Positions 35,845 through 43,728 of a stretch of DNA of 64,000 nucleotides are shown here, in pieces; position 1 is the first letter of the stretch, and every line of letters starts with the position of its first letter. Below the pieces are notes generated by a model. It had not been told where the DNA came from. It saw only the letters and a list, made by a program, of their open reading frames with translations, and did not search any database. The stretch is from Tateyamaria omphalii (GTDB lineage: Bacteria; Pseudomonadota; Alphaproteobacteria; Rhodobacterales; Rhodobacteraceae). A program made the translations under genes and the position numbers. The stretch lies in assembly GCF_001969365.1 (NCBI RefSeq), contig NZ_CP019312.1, positions 3,162,001 to 3,226,000 of the forward strand, written 5' to 3'.

Positions 35845-36837
35845 CTACTGAAGCTTTTTCAACTCGTCTTCTTCCCAAGTGAGCGCATTGCCCATGGCGG
35901 AAAGCTGATCCTGAACCGACCCGACGACTTCTTCGTATTGAGTGTGATCCCACTCCAGAGGCACGAAACCGATCTTGGCAATGGCATCCTTGACGTCTTC
36001 GCGCGCCATCGCAGCCCCCATGGCCGTGCGCAGCGCATCGGTCACGTCATCCGGCGTGTCCGGATTGACAATCCACCAGGTCCAACCCATCGGGCCAAGT
36101 TTGGACAAACCGACATCGACCTGAAGATCGGCAATCGTCGGTGCGCCGTCAAAGGACGCCTTCGATCCGGGCAATTCGGACAGGACCAGCATGATATTGA
36201 AGGCAGACGGGTCGGACTTGTAGTTCCCCACGTTGATGAACGAAAAGTCGAGCACGCCGGATTTCAGGTCCTTCACAGCATTCCCATCCTGCGTGTACGG
36301 CACATTCTGGGCAACGCAATCGTAGGATTGCAACGCCTTCGCGATGACCATGTGCGGCAGATTGTTGCGCGAGCCCGAGGAATAGCGCAGCGCGCCGCGG
36401 TTCTCCTGGCAGTAGGCCATCATCTCTTCAAATGTCGACCAACGGGTTTCGTCTGTGCGTCCACCGATGGCAAAGGCGTTGGATACGGCGGAGTGCAGCG
36501 GTGCGAACTCCGAGAAATCCCAATCCGCATTCCCCAGGATCGGCTGCAAGACCAATGGTGCGACGTAGCCGTCAAAGACAGTGTAGCCATCGGCCGGTTT
36601 GCCCATAGCCGTGGTTTGCGCCTTCGTACCTGCGGCACCCGGTACGGACAGAACCGGCATGTCGACGCCAAGCTCTTCTCCCATCGCCTTGGCGATGATC
36701 TGGCTGACGGCCATCGCATTGCCTGGTCCCCACGGATGGATGAGTTCTATCGTGCGGTCCGGGAATTCTGCCATGGCAGCGGTTGCGGTGAACCCTGCAA
36801 AGACTGCGGATGTCAGCATCTTCAGTGTCGGTTTCAT
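35845..36837 (-). CDS. tctC: TctC/Bug family periplasmic substrate-binding protein
   Basis: A 330-residue extracytoplasmic solute receptor. The signal peptide (MKPTLKMLTSAVFAGFTATA, cleaved near AMAEFP) is followed by IELIHPWGPGNAMAVSQIIA, the Bug-family start in which the P-W-x-P-G-loop binds the ligand carboxylate through two water molecules. VPGAAGTKAQT (about residues 68-78) is the usual second loop. One oddity is PWGPGNAMAVSQ in place of the common FPxGGxxDxxAR, which suggests a ligand unlike typical citrate-type acids. It lies 28 bases after the sulfatase gene. Confidence 0.9.
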   Translation of the reverse strand: MKPTLKMLTSAVFAGFTATAAMAEFPDRTIELIHPWGPGNAMAVSQIIAKAMGEELGVDMPVLSVPGAAGTKAQTTAMGKPADGYTVFDGYVAPLVLQPILGNADWDFSEFAPLHSAVSNAFAIGGRTDETRWSTFEEMMAYCQENRGALRYSSGSRNNLPHMVIAKALQSYDCVAQNVPYTQDGNAVKDLKSGVLDFSFINVGNYKSDPSAFNIMLVLSELPGSKASFDGAPTIADLQVDVGLSKLGPMGWTWWIVNPDTPDDVTDALRTAMGAAMAREDVKDAIAKIGFVPLEWDHTQYEEVVGSVQDQLSAMGNALTWEEDELKKLQ

Positions 36838-36865
36838 ATCTCAGGTCTCCTCCTGTCGGTATAGT

Positions 36866-38446
36866 TCAACGTCCTTGATGGATCGTTTCGTGCAGTTCGG
36901 ATGTCGCCAGCCCAAACCGGTCGTAAATCTCTGGCGGTGCGTCGTGTTCGCGGAAGTGCGCGGCGATCAGCGCCGTGAGGCGCGCCATCAAGGCCGGGTC
37001 GTCGATCGGACAGGTCTGGCCCGGGTCGTTTTGCAGGTCATAAAGCGCAGTTTCGCAGTCTTCGAGCGTTTGGCCGTCCTGTCCGACCTGACTGTTTTTC
37101 GACGCAAGCTGAAGCTTCAGCAGCGGAACGCCCTTGGTGAAATCAAACGGTTCGACCAGTTCCGCAGACTGTAACTCGCCGATATCGAATGGGCCGGTCA
37201 TGTGGCTGGGCATCAGCGTGTAGATGCTGAGGTCCGTACCGGTCTGATCGTCGGGATAGCGAAAATAGCTGTAGCGCCCATCGGTCACGCAGACCGGACC
37301 GCCGAACATACCCAGCGCAATGGATGTGTGTCCCGGAACGTCACCTGTCAGGGAGTGGACAAGTGACGTTCCGGTGACACCGGGCGGAACCGGGCAGCTA
37401 TGTAAATCAAGCATCGTCGGCATCAGATCGGGCGTTTGGGTCAGTGCCGCACGGCGCGTATCCCGGTCGCCGTCCGGATGCGCGATCATCAGCGGGATAT
37501 GCGCGATCTCTTCGTAGTAGGGCATCCGGTTCTTGCCCCACCAGTCATGCTCGGACAGCAGGAAGCCGTGGTCGGTGGTCAGGATCAGGCAGGTGTCGTC
37601 CCACAAGCCATGTGCGTCAAAGTAATCGAGCAGCTTGCCGAAATACTCATCGCACATAGCGACGAGTGCCGCGTAGTTTCCGCGAATCTCGGCAATCTCT
37701 TCGGCGGAATTTGTCGCCTTCTCATAGATCGGCCAGTCAAGGATCTTGCCGTCATATCCGCTCCGGTATGCGTCCTTGAAGCGCTCGGGCGCCACGAATG
37801 GCTCATGCGGGTCAAAGCATTCGAGCTGCAAAAACCAATCGTCGGCGTCGCGGTTCAGGTCGAGAAACTCGAAGGCGGCGGAGAAACACTTCGCCGTCGG
37901 AAAATCCGCTTCGGTCTCCAGGAACCGGGCGTTGATCGCCGCCCGGGATTTTTTCCACGCAACTTTCGATGTATTGCCGCGTGTTGCCGTCCCGTCTGGT
38001 AGGCCGTCGAGCGGGTAATGCCGTTCATCATAAGTCTCTCGCAGCCGCTCGACAGGCGGTGACACGAGAACCTTCAGGGGATCATACTCCTGACCGCGAA
38101 TGTAATCCCAACTGTCAAATGCGTTGGCGTATCCCGCGCCGCCATCCTCAAAGTAATGAAGGTGATCCGAGATCAGGTGCGTGTACGTGCCGTTTTGGCT
38201 GAGGATGCGGGCATAGGAGTCATCGAACGGCTCCAGCGGGCCCCAATGCCGATGCATGAAGTTCAGCCGGCCCGTGTGCATGTCCCGACGTGCAGGCATA
38301 CAGGGCAGGCTGCCGACGTAATGCGTGTCAAAGGTCACGGATCGTTTGGCAAAACGGTCGAAATTCGGCGTCGCGATGGCCGTGCCGCCATAGGCGCCAA
38401 GCGCGAGACGGTTGAGCGAGTCAAACAGGACAAAAACCGTGCGCAT
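36866..38446 (-). CDS. Cytoplasmic sulfatase (formylglycine Cys-type)
   Basis: A 526-residue sulfatase that would hydrolyse a sulfate ester. The activation site is GSLPCMPARRDMHTGR, where C49-x-P-x-R is the motif turned to formylglycine by a formylglycine-generating enzyme or anSME. Metal and sulfate-binding blocks follow: FDPHEPF (about 210) and TTDHGFLLSEHDWWGKNRMPYYEE in two parts TTDHGFLLSEHD and WWGKNRMPYYEE. There is no signal peptide, so the substrate has to be imported first, presumably by the cotranscribed TctCBA. ATG 38446 follows GGGAGGGG; the in-frame ATG at 38458 does not. It is divergent from the LysR gene. Confidence 0.9.
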   Translation of the reverse strand: MRTVFVLFDSLNRLALGAYGGTAIATPNFDRFAKRSVTFDTHYVGSLPCMPARRDMHTGRLNFMHRHWGPLEPFDDSYARILSQNGTYTHLISDHLHYFEDGGAGYANAFDSWDYIRGQEYDPLKVLVSPPVERLRETYDERHYPLDGLPDGTATRGNTSKVAWKKSRAAINARFLETEADFPTAKCFSAAFEFLDLNRDADDWFLQLECFDPHEPFVAPERFKDAYRSGYDGKILDWPIYEKATNSAEEIAEIRGNYAALVAMCDEYFGKLLDYFDAHGLWDDTCLILTTDHGFLLSEHDWWGKNRMPYYEEIAHIPLMIAHPDGDRDTRRAALTQTPDLMPTMLDLHSCPVPPGVTGTSLVHSLTGDVPGHTSIALGMFGGPVCVTDGRYSYFRYPDDQTGTDLSIYTLMPSHMTGPFDIGELQSAELVEPFDFTKGVPLLKLQLASKNSQVGQDGQTLEDCETALYDLQNDPGQTCPIDDPALMARLTALIAAHFREHDAPPEIYDRFGLATSELHETIHQGR

Positions 38447-38525
38447 TGCCCCTCCCAAAGCACTGTCTGTCGGTGAGGGTTAGATTGCGCGATCTTAGAA
38501 ATTCTGTAAAATCGAACTATCGACT

Positions 38526-38546
38526 GAATGCATTCGAAAAACGAAT
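38526..38546. promoter_or_regulatory. LysR-type operator candidate
   Basis: GAATGCATTC (38526-38535) is a perfect palindrome and overlaps ATTCG-AAAAA-CGAAT (38532-38546), which has the T-N11-A layout with dyad symmetry bound by LysR regulators. It sits 3 bases before the LysR start and 80 bases from the sulfatase start. Confidence 0.55.
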
Positions 38547-38549
38547 ACC

Positions 38550-39440
38550 ATGGAACGAAATCTGGCCGCTTTTCTCGCCGTCGCGCAGCACGGCTCGCTC
38601 ACGGATGCGTCTGATGCGCTTGGCGTGACGCAGCCATCCGTTACCAAACGGATCGCCAATCTCGAAGCGAGCTACGGCACGCTGTTGTTTGAGCGGGACC
38701 GGCGCGGTATGCGCCTGACCGAAGCTGGCAAGATGCTCTTGGAGAACGCAGAACGGATCGCACTGGAGTATCGGCTGTCGCGCGAGAAGATTGGAGCTAT
38801 CGCGTCGCCCGGCCTGTCCGTCCTGCGTGTCGGTGCGGGTCCACTTTTTCACCTCAGTTGCGTCGCCAGCCTGTTCATCGAACTCAAGTCCCGCTTTCCC
38901 GACCTTCGGCTCGATCTGAAAACCGACATGACCCAGCTGGCGCGCGACGCCTTGTTGACCGGCGAGATCGATCTTTACCTCGGTGTGCTGGATGGCGCGG
39001 GCGTCGAGGCAGAAATCTCGTCCACCACAGTGACCGAAGTGGAGCATGGTGTCGTCATGCGACCGGATCACGCGGCGACGGGGCACGCTGCGATCGACGT
39101 CTGCGCTCTTGCTGGACAGCAATGGGTCATCTTCGGCAGCGATCCCGAAACCGAGGACACGCTTCGCCAACTTCTCAAACCGGGTGCCGCCACCGAAGAT
39201 GTCATTGACGTTCGCACAACGTCGTTCACAACGGGCTTGCAGTTGGTCCGAGAAGGACCGTTCATCATGTCGGCCCCTCTGCAACTGGCCTCGCGTGTGT
39301 CTGTCGAGGGACTGGTTATGCGCCGCACCCAACAGGGCTTGCCACGGCGAGAGGCAGGCGTCCATTTGCGTCAAAGCGCGCTGGACTACGGTGTGATGAA
39401 GGCCTGTCTGGAGTTTTTCGCGCGGTTTGAGTTTCTCTAG
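38550..39440 (+). CDS. LysR family transcriptional regulator
   Basis: A 296-residue LysR-type regulator. N-terminal helix-turn-helix at about residues 2-60 (FLAVAQHGSLTDASDALGVT and QPSVTKRIANLEASYGTLLF), then the linker helix and a periplasmic-binding-protein-like effector domain from about residue 90. It is divergent from the sulfatase-TctCBA operon and separated from it by about 100 bases with an overlapping pair of dyads, so it very likely controls that operon. Effector unknown; the substrate or product of the sulfatase would be expected. Confidence 0.92.
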   Translation: MERNLAAFLAVAQHGSLTDASDALGVTQPSVTKRIANLEASYGTLLFERDRRGMRLTEAGKMLLENAERIALEYRLSREKIGAIASPGLSVLRVGAGPLFHLSCVASLFIELKSRFPDLRLDLKTDMTQLARDALLTGEIDLYLGVLDGAGVEAEISSTTVTEVEHGVVMRPDHAATGHAAIDVCALAGQQWVIFGSDPETEDTLRQLLKPGAATEDVIDVRTTSFTTGLQLVREGPFIMSAPLQLASRVSVEGLVMRRTQQGLPRREAGVHLRQSALDYGVMKACLEFFARFEFL

Positions 39441-39553
39441 CAGACACTGGTTACAACTGCACCATCTGTAGATTTTTCTTACTACTGCCTTCGGTGGTAA
39501 TGCAGCATCCTGTGATATGTCGTCGTGGTCAACGTCGGGTGAGGACACGCAAA

Positions 39554-39628
39554 ATGGACGGCACGGTCAGGTATCTTGGTATTGAACTTGAGGATGCCTT
39601 GGCCACTGCTGAAGCCATTGGAATCTGA
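39554..39628 (+). pseudogene. Tyrosine recombinase/integrase C-terminal remnant
   Basis: The frame reads MDGTVRYLGIELEDALATAE then AIGI and a stop. This matches the C-terminal tail of alphaproteobacterial phage-type integrases, which end with a GHTK-x-x-x-TVRYLGIE-like block after the catalytic Tyr region. Just upstream, in another frame, GGA CAC GCA AAA would give GHAK, as if a frameshift separated it from the tail. Everything further upstream is lost. It lies at the left end of the DUF4166 operon region. Confidence 0.45.
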
Positions 39629-39871
39629 GAGCCCAGGGCCGTCTCGGCGGGCGGCCCTGAGCCGCCGTCGGCCGAGAAGCTTGGATGCTGCGGGCATTCG
39701 CTGCACCTGCCACATCAACCACTGTCCACGGTTGGCAACCCATGGCTTTTGCGGTCGTGCCAGGGAAAATACCCGAACAGACAGAAGCAAATACCTTCGG
39801 TTTCGCAATGTGTTAGCCGATAACGCGGCAAAAACTGCGTCGCGCGGATGCACAGTTTGGGCCGACATCTA

Positions 39872-39900
39872 TTGACTTCCTGACTGTTCTATCCGACATT
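39872..39900 (+). promoter_or_regulatory. Probable promoter of the GbsR/MarR-type gene
   Basis: TTGACT at 39872-39877 and GACATT at 39895-39900 are separated by 17 bases. Transcription would start at or near 39907, the A of the ATG, and there is no ribosome site before that codon, so a leaderless message is likely. Confidence 0.5.
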
Positions 39901-39917
39901 TCTGTCATGACAGAAAT
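39898..39917. promoter_or_regulatory. Perfect 20-bp palindrome over the start codon
   Basis: ATTTCTGTCA/TGACAGAAAT is perfectly symmetric and centred on the start codon of the GbsR/MarR-type gene, overlapping the expected -10 and start point. It is a strong candidate for the binding site of that regulator (autorepression). Confidence 0.7.
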
Positions 39918-40467
39918 AAGAGACATAAACGACTCTCCGGCTCAGTCTCAGTTCATCCTGTACTGGGGTGACATGGGCAGCCAGTGGGGAGTGAACCGAT
40001 CCGTGGCGCAGATCCAGGCGCTGTTGTACCTGAGTGCGGCGCCTCTGAATGCCGAGCAGATCTCCGAACGGCTCGGAATTGCGCGTTCAAACGTGTCCAA
40101 CTCGCTCAAAGAACTGGTCGGTTGGAAACTGATCCGTCGTGTTCCAATTCCCGGCGATCGGCGTGAACATTTCGAGGCTGAATGCGATGTCTGGGAAATT
40201 GCGACCCGCGTTGCGCAAGGGCGCAAAGAGCGTGAGATTGATCCCGCGATGCGGGTGTTGTCCGACTGCGTTGCCGCTGCTGAATTAGAAGCAGACCCGG
40301 ACCCCATCGCCCTCGCGCGCATGAAGGAAATGCAGGAATTTCTCAATGTTGTGGACACCTGGTATGATCAGATGCTGGCTGTGCCGAAGTCCAAGCTGAA
40401 GACACTGATGAAGATGGGCAACAAAGTGATTTCCCTCCTCTCCATCACCGGGAAAAAGTCTGAGTAG
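39907..40467 (+). CDS. GbsR/MarR family transcriptional regulator
   Basis: A 186-residue winged-helix regulator of the GbsR (COG1510) branch of MarR proteins. The DNA-binding part is about residues 30-90: LYLSAAPLNAEQISERLGIA and RSNVSNSLKELVGWKLIRRV, followed by the wing PIPGDRREHFEAE. The C-terminal helices form the dimer. GbsR in Bacillus controls osmoprotectant genes through choline; here the ligand is unknown. It is the first gene of a rightward operon with DUF4166, DCC and fusion genes, and its start codon lies in a perfect palindrome, implying feedback. Composition is less G/C-rich than the core genes. Confidence 0.88.
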   Translation: MTEIRDINDSPAQSQFILYWGDMGSQWGVNRSVAQIQALLYLSAAPLNAEQISERLGIARSNVSNSLKELVGWKLIRRVPIPGDRREHFEAECDVWEIATRVAQGRKEREIDPAMRVLSDCVAAAELEADPDPIALARMKEMQEFLNVVDTWYDQMLAVPKSKLKTLMKMGNKVISLLSITGKKSE

Positions 40468-40514
40468 CAGGCGCACATCACCTGTCGCGTTCACTCTTCT
40501 CGAAAGTTACGATT

Positions 40515-41162
40515 ATGCAAGCCCGCCCTGTTCCTCACCCCGATCTGCCCCTGGCGGATCACCGTTTCAGTGATCTGCTGGGGCAAGAAAGCTGGATGAA
40601 ACTCCCCGCAGCTGTCCGGCGCCGCTTTGGCAAGCGCGTGCGCGGAGGTGCCAGCGTCGCCTATCAAGGTGTCGTGACCCACATGCACATGAACTGGTCC
40701 GGTTGGGCTTTGACGCAGGTGACCCGATTGATTGGCGCTCCACTGCCTTATGACCGCAGCTGTGTCGGGAAACCTGCCGTCGTGATTGTCACCGAAGACA
40801 TCGCGGGCAACGGCCAATTCTGGATCCGCCAATATGGGCGTGCCTCGGGGTTTCCGCAGATGATCCACAGCTCTAAACGGTTTGCCGGTGTCACTGGGAT
40901 CGAGGAATACATCGGGTACGGGATCGGTATGGCCCTGCGTGTTGTCGAGGAAAACGGGGCCCTCTTGTTCAAGAGCGATCACTATTTCCTTTCCGTCCTT
41001 GGCAAGCGCATCAAGATGCCAAAGCTCATCGCACCCGGTCAACTTACCATTGGCCATCATGACCTGGGCGCCGGTCGGTTTCGGTTCTCGATGCAGCTGC
41101 GGCATGTCGTGTTTGGCAACGTCCTCAGCCAAGATGCTGAATTCCAGGATGCAAAGGAATAA
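40515..41162 (+). CDS. DUF4166 domain-containing protein
   Basis: A 215-residue protein consisting almost wholly of a DUF4166 domain (FSDLLGQESWMKLPAAVRRRF onward, shown as FSDLLGQESWMKLPA). Conserved pattern elements are WxxL-T-LxGxPLPYD (LTQVTRLIGAPLPYD), the strand pair GQFWIRQYG and a final RFRFSMQLRHVVFGNVL. No signal peptide or membrane segment is evident. The domain is uncharacterised. The same domain occurs again at the end of the fusion protein two genes on. It starts 47 bases after the regulator and ends 5 bases before the DCC gene. Confidence 0.85.
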   Translation: MQARPVPHPDLPLADHRFSDLLGQESWMKLPAAVRRRFGKRVRGGASVAYQGVVTHMHMNWSGWALTQVTRLIGAPLPYDRSCVGKPAVVIVTEDIAGNGQFWIRQYGRASGFPQMIHSSKRFAGVTGIEEYIGYGIGMALRVVEENGALLFKSDHYFLSVLGKRIKMPKLIAPGQLTIGHHDLGAGRFRFSMQLRHVVFGNVLSQDAEFQDAKE

Positions 41163-41167
41163 CGCCC

Positions 41168-41569
41168 ATGCAACGCGCTGCGATCTGGCTTTTTGACAGC
41201 CACTGCGTGCTGTGCAGCCGCGGTGTGCAATACACGCTGCGTCACGAAAAAGCGGCAACCATTCGATTTGTGGCGATACAATCAGGCGAAGGCCGTGCGC
41301 TGGCCCAGGATCACGACATCGACCCAGACGATCCATCCACCTTCCTGTTCATCGAAGATGGGGTTGCATTGGACGCTTCGGACGCCGTGATCGCGTTGGC
41401 ACAGCATTTGAAGGGTTTGGGGTGGATCGCAAGGCAATGCCGGATTGTCCCAAGACGCTTTCGCGATGCGGCGTATCAGCTGATTGCACGCAATCGCTAT
41501 AATCTGTTTGGCAGGGTCGATCAGTGCATCATACCAACCGCCGAACAGCGCCATAGGTTTGTGCTGTGA
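41168..41569 (+). CDS. DCC-type thiol-disulfide oxidoreductase-like protein (DUF393)
   Basis: A 133-residue protein of the DUF393/DCC family, named after the motif DxxCxxC near the N-terminus: here LFDSHCVLCSRGVQ with D10, C13 and C16. The rest follows the thioredoxin-like pattern (IRFVAIQSGEGRALAQDHDI, TFLFIEDGVALDASDAVIAL) and the closing RNRYNLFGR block typical of the family. Members are thought to be redox-active but few have been studied. It is translationally coupled to the fusion gene (GTGA overlap), so the two proteins are made together. Confidence 0.88.
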   Translation: MQRAAIWLFDSHCVLCSRGVQYTLRHEKAATIRFVAIQSGEGRALAQDHDIDPDDPSTFLFIEDGVALDASDAVIALAQHLKGLGWIARQCRIVPRRFRDAAYQLIARNRYNLFGRVDQCIIPTAEQRHRFVL

Positions 41570-43242
41570 CGGCACATGGCATCCTGATCATTGGCGGCAC
41601 CGGCGTATTCGGAAAACGGCTGGTGCGCCACCTGTCCGGACAGCCCGGTCTTGCCCTTTATGTGTCATCCCGAAGTGCAGCAAAAGCTGAGACATTCATC
41701 AAGACGCTGAAACGTCCGCAAGCCGAATTGCGTCCCGTGACGCTGGACACGTCGGTAAACTTGCACGAGCAGCTTGATAACATCAGACCTCGCATCGTTG
41801 TGGATTGCTCCGGCCCGTTTCAAGGCGCGGGCTACGAAACCGCGCAGGCAGCAGTGTCCGCTGGCGCGCACTTCATTGATCTTGCCGATGCGCGCGACTA
41901 TCTTGCCGGGTTTGCGGATGCACTGGATGTCACCGCACGGCAAAACAGTGTCAGCGCATTAACGGGCGCCAGCTCAACTCCGACAGTGTCGACATGTGTG
42001 GCGCGGCATCTCACCAAAGGATGGCAGCGGGTCGATACGGTCGATATCGCTATCACGCCTGGCGGCAAAAGCGAAGTCGGCCAGTCGGTCATAAAGGCCA
42101 TTTTTAGCTATGCAGGCAAAGACGTGCCGTCGTGGGTTACTGGTAGGCTGTCCAAAACAATCGGATGGCAAAGCGCAAGAAGGATCCACATACCCGGCCT
42201 TGGTCACAGACGTGTGGCTGCGGTCGAAACATATGATGCGGAATACCTTGGCCCGCTTCTGGATGTACAGTCTCGAGTGTCTTTCTCGGCCGGTCTGGAA
42301 TCCCGGGTTGAGCAACTCGGGATCGAAGCCATCGCTGCGCTACGCAAACGCAGGATCATTGGCTCGGTCAACGCATTGATCCCGTTGCTTTTGAAAGCGC
42401 GCCAAATCACCCGTATCCCGACGTCAACATCGGGTGGGATGTTGGTTAAAATATGTGGTCTTGATGCTGACGGGATTACGACAGAGGCGAAATGGTCACT
42501 TGTCGCTCACCAAGATCATGGGCCGAACATTCCGATCCTCCCGGCAGCAGCAGCCATCCGCAAACTCCTGTCAGGGTCTGCAAAACAAGGTGCTGATTTC
42601 GCGCACGCTGCATTATCGCTGGCAGATATCCAAAGCGAAATGCATGCCTATGACATCAAGACTGCAACGTCGTTGGTTAAAACACACAAAAGCATATTTG
42701 AAACCGCCCTTGGCCCGCAGGGGATGAACGCTCTGCCCCAAAAACTGCGGCAGTTTCATGGGGCATCCGGGCCGGTTCTTTGGTCAGGTCAGGCAGATGT
42801 CACGCGCGGCGCAGGCGCTTTGTCCCGGTTGGTCGGGTGGATTTTCAGATTTCCCCAATCAGGGCAGTCCGTGCCCGTGACCGTCAGCATAGACCGGACG
42901 CGAACGCCGCAAGAGGGACCAATCGAAGTTTGGACGCGCAGGTTTGCAGGTAAATCCATGACCTCCGTTCTAAGCGGTCAAGGTGGTGGGCTGATGTTGG
43001 AACGGTTCGCACCATTCACCTTCGGGCTGAAGCTTGAACAGAACGCAAAGGGTATCCAAATGCCATTGAGGCATTGGTGCATCGGAAAGCTTCCATTGCC
43101 CGGGTTTCTTGCCCCTCGTTCCGAGACGACCGAACATATTGATGGCGATGGGCGCTTTCGGTTCGATGTCAGGCTTCGTGCTCCATTCATCGGATCGCTG
43201 GTCCATTATCGCGGATGGCTGGAACCGACACATGAAGGCTAA
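41566..43242 (+). CDS. Saccharopine dehydrogenase-like / DUF4166 fusion protein
   Basis: A 558-residue two-domain protein. Residues 1 to about 360 form a saccharopine-dehydrogenase-like NAD(P)-binding unit (LIIGGTGVFGKRLVRHL, residues 6-22; VVDCSGPFQGAGYETAQAA, about 78-96; ADARDYLAGF). Residues about 375-558 form a DUF4166 domain with FHGASGPVLW, RGAGALSRLVGWIFRFP, EVWTRRFAGK and a final GDGRFRFDVRL...YRGWLEP, aligned with the stand-alone protein two genes upstream. The start is GTG 41566 inside the DCC gene. Substrate and reaction are unknown; the layout suggests an oxidoreductase whose DUF4166 part binds a lipid-like or other hydrophobic substrate, which is inference only. Confidence 0.85.
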   Translation: MTAHGILIIGGTGVFGKRLVRHLSGQPGLALYVSSRSAAKAETFIKTLKRPQAELRPVTLDTSVNLHEQLDNIRPRIVVDCSGPFQGAGYETAQAAVSAGAHFIDLADARDYLAGFADALDVTARQNSVSALTGASSTPTVSTCVARHLTKGWQRVDTVDIAITPGGKSEVGQSVIKAIFSYAGKDVPSWVTGRLSKTIGWQSARRIHIPGLGHRRVAAVETYDAEYLGPLLDVQSRVSFSAGLESRVEQLGIEAIAALRKRRIIGSVNALIPLLLKARQITRIPTSTSGGMLVKICGLDADGITTEAKWSLVAHQDHGPNIPILPAAAAIRKLLSGSAKQGADFAHAALSLADIQSEMHAYDIKTATSLVKTHKSIFETALGPQGMNALPQKLRQFHGASGPVLWSGQADVTRGAGALSRLVGWIFRFPQSGQSVPVTVSIDRTRTPQEGPIEVWTRRFAGKSMTSVLSGQGGGLMLERFAPFTFGLKLEQNAKGIQMPLRHWCIGKLPLPGFLAPRSETTEHIDGDGRFRFDVRLRAPFIGSLVHYRGWLEPTHEG

Positions 43243-43728
43243 CCACGCCGATCCTGTGGAAAAACAACATTTTGCAAGCGCAGAACGTGATGCGCTGAAC
43301 TGCGCTCGCGTGCCTTTCTGGTCAGGCTGTGCGCGTTTGCTGCGGTGCTGGGAAAATCTTGGCTGGTTTGCGGAGGTTTTGAGCCGTTGCGGCGAGGAGG
43401 AATTCATCATTTGCGCCGCATCGGCCGCCTAGTCGCAACCGTCCCAAGCCGAGGATGCGTTTCGGATGCGTACGCGGCATCTCGACCTTCTTCCGCAGCT
43501 TCATTGCGATGTCGTATTGGCGGGTCTTGGCGATCTCGCGTTCAACCTGGCGGGCATTTTCAGTTTCTTCGCGACTGATCTTGCGGGCATCAGCGTTTGT
43601 GACCTTCCCCCGCGATGAGAGCCCGGTTGATCCAGAATCTTCCGGTTGGTTTTAAGTGTTGAGCGGCAGCGTGGGGACCGCAAGAACCTCAAGCGCCGGC
43701 GCGGTGATTTTTATCACATATTGTGCAG
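43243..43728. other. Decayed mobile-element stretch before tRNA-Lys
   Basis: Contains the transposase remnant at 43322-43651. The first 80 bases and the last 70 bases show no intact gene; IS terminal repeats could not be recognised by eye. It is at the 3' side of the leftward tRNA-Lys gene. Confidence 0.5.
43322..43651 (-). pseudogene. IS1182-type transposase C-terminal remnant
   Basis: The open frame has no start and reads ...KVTNADARKISREETENARQ, then RKKVEMPRTHPKRILGLGRL and NDEFLLAATAQNLRKPAKIF to a TGA. This matches the C-terminal end of IS1182/IS1380-like DDE transposases, in which RKKVEMLFAHLKRIL...RLRGP...DEFLLAATAQNLRKLAKL is a hallmark. The N-terminal three quarters and the catalytic part are missing. 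A decayed insertion sequence. Confidence 0.75.

Larger units (their letters stand above)
39441..39906. other. Intergenic stretch with integrase remnant and leaderless promoter
   Basis: Holds a short C-terminal remnant of a tyrosine recombinase at 39554-39628 (listed separately), an uninformative G/C-rich stretch around 39640-39720, and the promoter of the GbsR/MarR-type gene. No intact gene is seen. Confidence 0.55.

Noticed and set aside
38447..38458. Upstream ATG for the sulfatase adding four residues
   Set aside because: The strong GGGAGGGG ribosome site lies between this ATG and the one at 38446, favouring the latter.
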